DNA of 64,000 nt from Deinandra increscens subsp. villosa (Eukaryota; Streptophyta; Magnoliopsida; Asterales; Asteraceae), in assembly GCA_039602395.1 (NCBI GenBank), contig JBCNJP010000006.1:49875502-49939501 (forward strand). Direction: 5' to 3'. The position numbers were made by a program, and so were the translations under genes. Each line of letters begins with the position of its first letter. The first letter of the stretch is position 1. Positions 56,533-64,000 of this stretch are shown in pieces. The notes below the pieces were generated by a model. The model worked only from the letters and a program-made list of their open reading frames with translations. It did no database searches and was not told the origin of the DNA.

Positions 56533-58223
56533 TCAGACCGTTGCATTGTCCTCATCGCCCACTGTCTTCTCCTCCTCCGCCTGTTTCACCACATCCTCCA
56601 GCTTCTTGCCCTCTCCCAGCTCCACCACGTAAGCCCTTGTCATCGCCGCCGGAGCATCCGGAACCGTCTTTGAGGAGCCACCATCGTTCCCATCTTTCCC
56701 TTCCACATCACCATCTCCTCCCAGCGATTCCAAGACTAGCTTCCAGCCTGCGATGTCCCAACCTGGCACTTGGAAGCCAGCTGCTTCAGCCTCTTCAGCC
56801 ATCTGGATTTTGCATTCCAGGACGCTCCGGGCAGCTGAGAGTTGGCCTATTTCTGCATCGGAGGCCATTTTGGCTTCCAGGGTTTGACGCTGCTCAGCGA
56901 GCTTATGCTCGTAGAACAGGGTTTTACCCTTAGCAGTGTCGGCTTGGGCCTGGATCTTCTCGTTGGCCTCAGCAAGCTTCCGCTCCATGTCCATGGCCTG
57001 GGTGCTCAGCTTCTCAATACCCTGCACAAATGGGAATCCTGATCAGCAGCTGTAACAGGTATGAAACTAACATGAAATTATATGAGCTTCTTACCAGGTT
57101 GATCATGGTCTGCATCGAGAGGATCTTGTTGCTGACCTCGGAAGGGGCAAGATCTTCAAAGGATTCCAGGTACACCACGGGAGCTGCAGGAGTTTCAGGG
57201 GCTTTTCGCTTCTTGGAAGCCGAGGCCTTTGGCCGGCTGACAGGCGGCTTGGAGGTGGTGGGATGCTCAAGCTGTTCCTTCTTGATCTTGAGCAGACTGT
57301 CAAGATCCTTCAGGGAAAATGAGGCGCTGGATTTGGGAGCTGCGAACAGAAACAGGTTATTAACATCCAAGATGCTCGAATAAGTAAACAATTCAGAATC
57401 CTGCAAAGACTTACCAGACATGGCGGGAGTGTGGTCGGCTGAATAGCTGTTTTCGCTGGTTGTTGCTTCAAGAACCAGGGCTCTCTCGCTGGCAGGAATC
57501 TGGTAAATTGCTTCGAGCTTCTTGAAATCAGGCTGCTTCTTGATGAGATTCTCAAACTTGGGTGCTGCAAAAAAGAAAACAACAGAAAAGTTAGAAACAT
57601 ATTGGAAAATCAGCAACAACAAGAAACATCAATATCCTACCCTTCTCAACCCACTTCAACGGTAACTCCGTCCCCCCAGGAATCGAGTCTCGTTTGACGA
57701 AGAAAAAGCGCTTCTTCCAGTCATGGTCATTGTGGGAAGCTCGGGGAATCAACTGGGAGGTGGAGGTACGAGCCTGGAGAACAAACCGGCTACAACCATG
57801 GGTTCTTAGCTTATACGCTTCACAGATCTCAGGAATCCCAATGTTGAGATTCCTGGTTTGGTTCAACTGATCCAGAGAATACAAGATCCTCCAGACCATC
57901 GGCATGGTTTGGGAGTAAGAAAGCCGGGTGGTCTTGAAAAACTGAGTGATAAGCTCCGGAAAGGGGAATGTCATTCCGAGCGAAAAAGGGTAGTACATGA
58001 AACAGACCCAAGTTGTGGAGATGAAATCGGACTTGGTAAGGGAATCAAAAGGTCGGAAAACAGTTTCCGGCGGAAAGATGCCGGAATTCTTCAACTCGAG
58101 AATGTCGCGATTGTCGAAGGTACAAGTTTCTTCCTCACAGGGGATGATATACCCCTGATCATGGAAATCTTCGACAATCGGAGAGCTTAGCGAAGAAGAC
58201 GACCGTGTGTTTTTCTTGGCCAT
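56533..58223 (-). CDS. Antisense four-exon gene inside the Tat element (488 residues)
   Basis: Exons on the minus strand: 58223-57641, 57564-57415, 57339-57095 and 57021-56533. All three introns (73-76 bp) have GT donors (GTAGGA, GTAAGT, GTAAGA) and pyrimidine-rich CAG acceptors. The phases (1, 1, 0) agree and the joined frame is open from ATG to TAA. The N-terminal ~195 residues look globular (SLTKSDFISTTWVCFMYYPF, FPELITQFFKTTRLSYSQTM, RILYSLDQLNQTRNL). This resembles the 'putative gypsy-type transposon' / Transposase_28-like proteins known as additional ORFs of Tat elements, including antisense ones such as in Grande. The middle is Lys/Ser-rich with a basic KKRKAPE cluster (possible nuclear signal). 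The last exon is mostly coiled coil (MERKLAEANEKIQAQADTA). Function is unknown; family recall is from memory. Confidence 0.85.
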
Positions 58224-58336
58224 GGCCGAAAAACGAGAAGAAAGCGAGAAGACGAAGAGGGGACTGACCTGGAATAATCGGAGAAGCTCGAGAGGTTATG
58301 TGAAGAAGACGGTGAGAATCTCTTGGTGAAATCTTC

Positions 58337-58345
58337 TATTTAAAG
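58337..58345 (-). promoter_or_regulatory. TATA-like word upstream of the antisense gene
   Basis: Minus strand TTTAAATAG lies ~115 bases upstream of the ATG at 58223, between the gene and the 3' LTR. It is a plausible promoter element for antisense transcription. Weak evidence on its own. Confidence 0.35.
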
Positions 58346-58470
58346 AAAAAGTCATGATTACCATGAGGCGCCGAGAAATCTGTCCCATCTCAACTGTTTT
58401 TACCGTTTACACGCCGTGAAAAAGGCATCTTTTTGAATTTTAACAGCTGTCGAGCTTATCCACATCTGTT

Positions 58471-58487
58471 GAAATTCAAGGGGCAAT
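58471..58487 (+). other. Polypurine tract of Tat element
   Basis: AAATTCAAGGGGCAAT ends at the 3' LTR start TGTTGAGGG. The purine core AAGGGG at this place is the expected plus-strand primer. Confidence 0.7.
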
Positions 58488-59021
58488 TGTTGAGGGTGTA
58501 TTTTCAGGATGCTCGCAGGAAGCTCACGCAGTGCAGGAATCCTATTATCGTCTGGGAATCCCATTCATCCAGGTATCCTGATTTATTTATTTTTAACTAA
58601 CCCTCATATTTGCCACGTGTTTATTTGACCAGGTTTCGACGAAGTCATCAACTACCTCCGAAACTTACGCTCCAGCTAAAGAAGATCGTGGACCAAGTGA
58701 ACGAAGAGGCCCTTAACGGTCGAATTAGTTGGATAATAGGATCCCGGGAATCCCGGAAAGTTTGTTACCATTGTATTTGTTATATAAATCGAGGATTCGA
58801 TCAGTAGGAACACACACAACTCCTTCACACTTTAGCTCTGATAGCATACAATCTCTGTAACACTTAGCTTGATCGATCATACCTCCAAAACACTTGTAAT
58901 TTTCAGTTTCCTATCAATAAAATTGTGAGGAAGCAGGCTCTTCAGGCCGGCTCCCGAGGTTTTTTTGCTAGGATTCCTAGAGGCAACTCGAAGGATCCTG
59001 GCTCTTCAGGCCGGCTCCCGA
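58488..59021 (+). mobile_element. 3' LTR of Tat element, terminal part replaced
   Basis: 58488-59001 equals 48763-49276 by eye (514 bp). After GGATCCTGG the remaining 118 bp of the LTR are missing. Instead a copy of the upstream LTR word GCTCTTCAGGCCGGCTCCCG (also at 58938) leads straight into GGTAT, the target-site duplication. Confidence 0.9.
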
Positions 59022-59026
59022 GGTAT
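59022..59026. repeat. Target-site duplication of Tat element, right copy (GGTAT)
   Basis: Same five bases as 48758-48762. Because the inserted filler also ends GGT when copied, part of the match could be coincidental. Confidence 0.6.
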
Positions 59027-59930
59027 AAGGTGTGAAAAGGCGGGAATTGGCATGTCATAAGTCATGTGATTATTGGCTTTCAAACTTGAAACCAAATCCT
59101 CATAATGTAAGCAACAGGTGCCTAGCAGGATTTTAACACATACGAGTACAACCTAGTTGTAGTCATCGACTTTCAAGGTGTTGTATGTATATATCTATTC
59201 ATGACCATCATGGTCATATGCACAGAACTTAGTGCGTTTACATAGCATAATCATTCGGGTGATTGTGTTACATAAGTTGCGTCGGTGACTTGAACTTTTA
59301 CAAACAAGCGTTTGAACTCAGCAAGGGTCTTATACTTTGATTTGATGAAATCAAGCAAGTAATTTCATAAAAGTTCAATTTGATTTAATGAATTCTCAAG
59401 CCATGCAATTCAGAACCATAAGGTTCTATTAATCATGGTAGGTTGTTGTTCCTGTTGTAACAAGTACAACGAGAACAAGAGACATTATAGCCTTAATGGA
59501 TTTAGAAAGAACAATCGTTCTTCCTTTGCATTAGGTTAGTCTCATGATCATTAAATCAATAGCACCAGGTTAGAGTCATGTTATATATGATTGAATCTAA
59601 TCTACCAACCAAGTGAAACATTTTCAAGTGTAGGAAAACCATGCATATCAAATAAGTTTAAAACTAGAAACTTGGTGCATGTCAAGATTCAAGCCAAAGC
59701 AAAATTATATCATCCTTGACCCCGCCAGGGAAAACAAACAAACAAGTTGTTTCAAACATACCACCAAGAATCTAAAGTACGACATGAACTTTATTCAAAG
59801 TTTGCAATCATGCAAAGATGTCATGTCTTCTTGGTTCTTTTGCTTTCTACGACTTCATGTTACTACAAAATGTAAAGTATGTCAAGCATATATTTTGAAA
59901 GATCAAGTGAAGTGGTTTATAACATGAGGT
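59027..59930 (-). other. Copia-C internal non-coding part (right of Tat insertion)
   Basis: Continuation of the sequence interrupted at 48757. No copia pol domain. The ORF at 59679-59927 shows nothing recognisable. Confidence 0.55.
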
Positions 59931-60844
59931 AACAGATATATACCTCCGAAAGGGCCCGCATCGGCCTTCTTCCCTTTCACCTTGGCAAGATATTTTGGGC
60001 AGCTTCTTTTCCAGTGCCCCATCTTGTTGCATTCGAAGCACTAGAGCTCATCTTACGGCGGTGCCTTCGAAGCCCTTGACTTGCCCGTTCCGGTGCTACT
60101 AGAACCTCTAGCAGCAGCGCCCTTGCCTTTCTTCCTTTGCCCAGGTTTCCTCTTAACCTCGGGTTTCTTGATACCTCCGGATCGGATGGCAAGCACATCA
60201 TTTGACTTGCTTTAGTTACTGTTGAGAAAATTAATCTCAGCAGTCTTCAACATGCCATGAAACTCGGTCACTGTCTTAACCAAGCTGTTCATATTAAAAT
60301 TGATTCGGAAAGGAGTGAACGCACGGGAAAGAGAGTGGAGGATCAAATCCGTTGCCATTTCCTAAGGAATGACGTAATCGAGCTTCGCAAGTCGATCGAT
60401 GTAGCCCTTCATCTTAAGAACATGGGCGCTGACAGGGCTACCTTTAGCCATTCGACAGGTGATGATCCTGACAACGGTTTCGTAGCATTCCTACCGGGCC
60501 TAGGTTTTAAACATGCCCTTAAGTTCCCCGATCATCTGAAACGCCGTCCTGTCAACCATGCTCTTCTGAATATCAGTAGACATGCTGGCCAACATGAGGT
60601 ACATCACTGAACTGGCATCCTTTTTTAGTGCATCGTGTGTAGTGCGACCAGCCAGCGTATTATTAGCCGGGTGCTCGGGCACCTCATGTTCCAACACATG
60701 TTGTTTGTTGGCCATCTGCAGGACAATTTTTAGATTTCGATGCCAGTCGAGGAAGTTGGTGTCATCAAGTTTCTCCTTCTCAAGGAGAGACTTGAGCTGG
60801 AAAACCTCGTTGTTTGCGTTAGCATTAGCAATCTGAAACAACAT
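59884..60844 (-). pseudogene. Copia-C gag (degenerate)
   Basis: The start near 60844 (MLFQIANANANNEVFQLKSL) leads into a copia gag pattern, LDDTNFLDWHRNLKIVLQMANKQHVLEHE, then DASSVMYLMLASMSTDIQ and QMIGELKGMF. A stop at 60500 and frame changes follow. The basic stretch ends in the zinc knuckle CFECNKMGHWKRSC (about 60041-60000) with a stop just before it, then KVKGKKADAGPFGGIYLL, and stops by 59924. In autonomous copia elements protease would follow; here nothing does. Confidence 0.7.
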
Positions 60845-61560
60845 GCAATTCGTTTTAGTGTTTCGATGTAATATTCATATTAAAAAACGGTAAGCAAATC
60901 TTGAATAGGAATATGGGAACCCAATTAGTAGTCGACCCACAAAGGCAGCGTTAAGTTCAATCACCGGTCAACTAAGTAATAGGATGGACAATGATTGTCT
61001 CTTGTGAAAATCAGTCACAACTCCCGTTTATGAGGCTTTCGCGAATTAATTTGTGAAATACGTTTAGCCTCATCTATGCCAATTTTGTCTACTCCAATAC
61101 TCAAGGTACTCGTAAAGAAAATGATAGATGTCCTCAGTGGTCAGTGTGTGCACGATGTTTAAATACTCCAATGCACACACCTTGGAAGATACCCTGAACA
61201 CCAAGTGCGGTGTTGAAATACTCCAACACTGATGCATCGGTAAATATGTTTGAAGTTAGACTTGACTAGGATGGCATAATCTATCCGTTTTGCAGCTTAC
61301 CAGATAGGATTATTTAGTCAATGATTTAATTAATCAAACATCTGACTAAGATTACTCAAGAACCCTATCTCACTTGGGATAGTCAATTTAATAACCTCTT
61401 TATTAAAGACTATGCGTCACGAGGCAATAACCAATTATTAAAAACTTCGATATCTAGGATCGAAAAATTCAAGATCACAGTCGAATAAAGATGGTTATGT
61501 GATTTCGGCTCTTAATAATTTTTAGGACTCAAATCAATCAATTGTAAAACAATTTTAACC
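60845..61560 (-). other. Copia-C leader region, PBS not found
   Basis: Non-coding sequence between gag and the truncated 5' LTR. Two related words (TTGAAATACTCCAACACTGATG at 61213 and TTTAAATACTCCAATGCACACA at 61158) form a short diverged repeat. No TGGTATCAGAGC site on the minus strand, consistent with a deletion at the LTR border. Confidence 0.5.
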
Positions 61561-62124
61561 GGTGGCTCGCAGGCGGCAAGGGCTCGCCGGCGGCAAGGGC
61601 TCACGACGGAGGAAGGATCAGGCGAGGAAGAGAGAGAGAGAGCGACGTGAGGGGGAGGGGTGACAGCTCAAGAGGCGCAAAATGGGATTCCCCCCAACCC
61701 TAATCCTTAGTCGCTTATTTATAAGTCGACTAATTACAGTTCAAGCCCCTCCTTAATTCTCTTTAATCGAATCGAACCATCATTATTTATGAATTAATAA
61801 AACAAGTTTATTAATACAAGAGTCGTAAACCCGAGAACTAATAAATTCAAATAACCATTTATTTAATTTATTATTTCCACCGCTAATAAAATAATCGATA
61901 AATCGAAAACGTTATTCTCCATTAATTATCGCAAGGATAATTATTCGTAATTAACTAAAATGTTTATTAATCATGAATAAAAAATGATTAGTTACGTACT
62001 TCCGTGATGTACCGGTTAACTAATTAAGCGGTCTAATATCTCGTTGCCCTCAGTGTAACTCTTTACGGGTCATAACCGGGTCGGGATCTTGGTGTTGTCG
62101 GGTCTGGACATCGAATATCCAACA
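61561..62124 (-). mobile_element. 5' LTR of Copia-C, truncated
   Basis: It matches 46052-46594 at about 96 % by eye. TATA word on the minus strand at 61716-61723. At its left border GGCGGCAAGGGCTC is duplicated (61571 and 61589) and then the LTR homology ends, so about 640 bp of the LTR are missing. Confidence 0.8.
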
Positions 62125-63840
62125 AGACTAGGTGGGCAAGCAATCATAAAATGACTCGGTAGTAGACTGACAATAGACATAGATAAGATCTAGTTGTTAG
62201 GTTATGTTGTATCTTCCTTACTGTTGTACTTGGCTTATATATAAATGAAAAGTTTTAATTTCCGCTGCTTAGTTATCTCTGTTTTACCATGTATTCATGA
62301 GTTAATCCGATGCGTGACCCCTCTTGGTGCCAAGTCTGGGAGTGGGCGTCACAAAATGACCAAAAATAAAGTAAACTAAATAATTTCTTAGATAAGGTTC
62401 GGTTACATGGTGATGTATGTTATGTTATTGTCTTTGTTTGGTTTTGAAAGGACAGAAAAGATACATGGGTTAGATGGTTTCAATAGGAACTGTGGTTTAT
62501 GGCCTTGGAATCTTTAAGTTTTTGTTTCATGGCATGACACATATAAATCATGTGCGTTGTTTATAAGCTGTAAAATAATAGTTGTTAGGCAGGAAATGTC
62601 TTGTTGTAATGCGGACCTTAGATGGTGTTTACAAGCACCTGTTTACCAGATGGGGTCTGATGCCTCACAAAAATGAAATTACTAATACAAAACTATTGAC
62701 ACCCGGTAGCTTCATAAGTCTAAGGAAAAATGCGGATTACAATATTCTTTCCTTTTTTCTTTTAGTATTCCTTCTTTGATGACAAACACCGATGTGTTTA
62801 TAAAGATAAACCATGTTTCCTTTGTGATTTGTTGTTTATTTTTCTTGGGCTGAAACTGTTTATCCATCAGTGCTTGCAAGTTCTTTCGCTGCGTTTTTTT
62901 TTTTACATTTTATTTTATTTTATGTTTTGGTGATGCTGCGTGCCGTTTAAAAATGTTTGAGCTTATGAGATTGGTTTTTGTTCACAACTGCTTGGAACTG
63001 CTTATCCGCAACAATCCTCTGTGAGTCTTCTTTTAGGTTTTATAAAGAGATGGTAGTAGTAGTAGTAGTGATAAAGTAACATTTAATCATCAAGAAAAGG
63101 CTAAACCATGTTTATAAATAAATGGGCTTAACTCATGTTTACAAAACAAATTAAGGCCTTCTAACACAATGATATTCACGTCTAATTGTAGTGTCCCTTT
63201 TCAGGACTTTAAATTTCTCATGTTGCATTATAGGCTTAAGAGTAGAATATATTGATGGTAAAGAAACCCAACCCACCTTTATAAATTGCATCGTATTTAT
63301 TTATAAAGCATACTTAATTAACATTCAAAAGAATTTAATTTAAAATAGTACTTTAAACGAATTCAACTGAATTATGTTAGTGAGAGATGAGGCTTTCCCG
63401 AAAACGTGTCGCTGTCACCTTGATCTCTTCAACATACGATTTTAAAAACTGAATTCTGCACTTTCATCAGTGCCTTTATCTGATGCCAGCATGCTTCTTA
63501 CATGTTTACAACAAAGTATGTAGGTAATTGCTCAGTAACATGAGCCGCTTGATAAAGGCTTAGTTGCTTAAGACATTGGTATGCTAAAGGATGAGTAATG
63601 GGAGGCATATTTTTTAAAACTTTGCCTTTGTCTCTGTGCTGACATTTAATTTATTTATTTTTTGGTATTGTTAACAACTGCACATCAATGCACAATGTTT
63701 CACCAACTCCTCGGGCATGTGTTTCACCACTCTAGGCTATGTTCTTTTATATAATGATCGGATGTATAAGAAGTCTTTTGCCAGCAGGACATTGATATTG
63801 ATGTAAGTTGACATTTATAACTAACATATTTATATAGTTG
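62125..63840. other. No gene recognised
   Basis: 1.7 kb of AT-rich DNA with a (GTA)n run at 63053-63069 and a T-run near 62897. The 65-codon ORF at 62582 has no recognisable feature. This is the right flank of Copia-C. Confidence 0.6.
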
Positions 63841-63841
63841 T

Positions 63842-64000
63842 AGGGAGAGGATCATTTGATAACCAATTTGATTTGAGAACTAAAAAGAACTAATTTGAGC
63901 CACATGTTTATTACATGTATCCCCCCTCCCATGAATTGTAGTGGTCCCCCCTGAAATTTATGGTTAAGATTTAGTTCTCAAAAGTTCTCAAAATAAAAAG
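63842..64000. mobile_element. MITE, same family as 39150-39310, runs off the window
   Basis: It starts AGGGAGAGGATCATTTGATA. An inner inverted pair TTTGAGAACTAAAAAGAACTAA / TTAGTTCTCAAAAGTTCTCAAA flanks a CCCCCCTCCCATGAATT core. The right end lies beyond the window. Confidence 0.65.

Larger units (their letters stand above)
48763..59021 (+). mobile_element. Young Tat-type Ty3/gypsy element with antisense gene
   Basis: About 10.3 kb. Order: 5' LTR (48763-49394), PBS (49398), gag-protease (49481-52033), pol with RT, RNase H, a second archaeal-type RNase H and integrase (52152-55337), a repeat-containing spacer, a four-exon gene on the opposite strand (58223-56533), PPT and 3' LTR (58488-59021). 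The extra RNase H plus an additional ORF in the 3' region are hallmarks of the Tat lineage (Grande/Retand/Ogre group). The first 514 bp of both LTRs look identical, so it inserted recently into Copia-C. Defects: a stop and a one-base offset between gag-protease and pol, and a damaged 3' LTR end. Confidence 0.92.
45410..62124 (-). mobile_element. Copia-C: minus-strand, apparently gag-only copia element, split by a Tat element
   Basis: Two LTR copies in the same direction: 45410?-46594 and 61561-62124 (shared ~540 bp, about 4 % different by eye). A PPT-like GTCCAAGTGGGAGAT (minus strand) is next to the left LTR. The internal part is a copia gag (60844 to ~59900) followed by ~3.1 kb of non-coding DNA. 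No protease, integrase, RT or RNase H is seen. The right (5') LTR has lost its R/U5 part and the PBS. A Tat-type gypsy element interrupts the non-coding part at 48762/59022. This matches what has been described as gag-only terminal-repeat elements (TR-GAG). Confidence 0.65.

Noticed and set aside
62582..62779. 65-codon ORF
   Set aside because: Length expected by chance in AT-rich DNA; no motif, no partner copy.

Overview
This window is plant nuclear repeat DNA. I found no convincing host gene. Nearly every coding stretch belongs to LTR retrotransposons (Ty1/copia and Ty3/gypsy) or to DNA transposons, embedded in AT-rich DNA with TA microsatellites and foldback MITEs. Plant-type primer binding sites (TGGTATCAGAGC; an Athila-type tRNA-Asp site), spliceosomal introns, and Athila- and Tat-type gypsy proteins point to a flowering plant. 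The gag and extra-ORF wording resembles elements I associate with Asteraceae, but that is recall, not a search result.

Layout. 1-480 is a degenerate ~10-bp repeat. 910-5108 is a decayed extra ('env-like') ORF of the kind carried by SIRE/Maximus-type copia elements, with one apparent intron. 5927-6335 is a reverse-strand fragment cut off by the LTR of an Athila-like gypsy element (Gypsy-A). Gypsy-A comprises an LTR at 6336-8087, a PBS, and gag-protease-partial RT from 8272. Its frame runs, with no stop, into a hAT transposase C-terminal fragment (about 10909-12053, with an intron).

About 12.5-33.6 kb is an old plus-strand copia element (Copia-A). Its gag is split at 14807/27357 by a complete nested minus-strand copia element (Copia-B, 14808-27356) flanked by 5-bp duplications GCCCT. 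Copia-B has LTRs of ~355 bp, a PBS, a PPT, gag, pol and a downstream extra ORF. All its long frames are broken.

33.6-45.4 kb is gene-poor: a possible DNA-transposon remnant, a possible Helitron (about 34.7-38.3 kb), several MITEs inside or beside TA arrays, and an LTR-like non-coding tract.

45.4-62.1 kb is a minus-strand, apparently gag-only copia element (Copia-C), split by a young Tat-type gypsy element (48763-59021). The two LTRs of the Tat element match over 514 bp by eye. It encodes gag-protease (49481-52033), pol with two RNase H domains plus integrase (52152-55337), and a four-exon gene on the opposite strand (58223-56533) whose splice phases all agree. 62.1-63.8 kb shows nothing recognisable, and the window ends in a second copy of a MITE seen at 39150.

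Best candidates for a second look: (1) the spliced antisense gene in the Tat element; (2) its gag-protease stop codon in a TMV-type leaky context (TAG CAA TTA), followed by a one-base frame offset into pol; (3) the in-frame gypsy-hAT chimera; (4) the 3' LTR end replaced by a short copied filler exactly at the target-site duplication; (5) two distantly related extra ORFs sharing one domain order.
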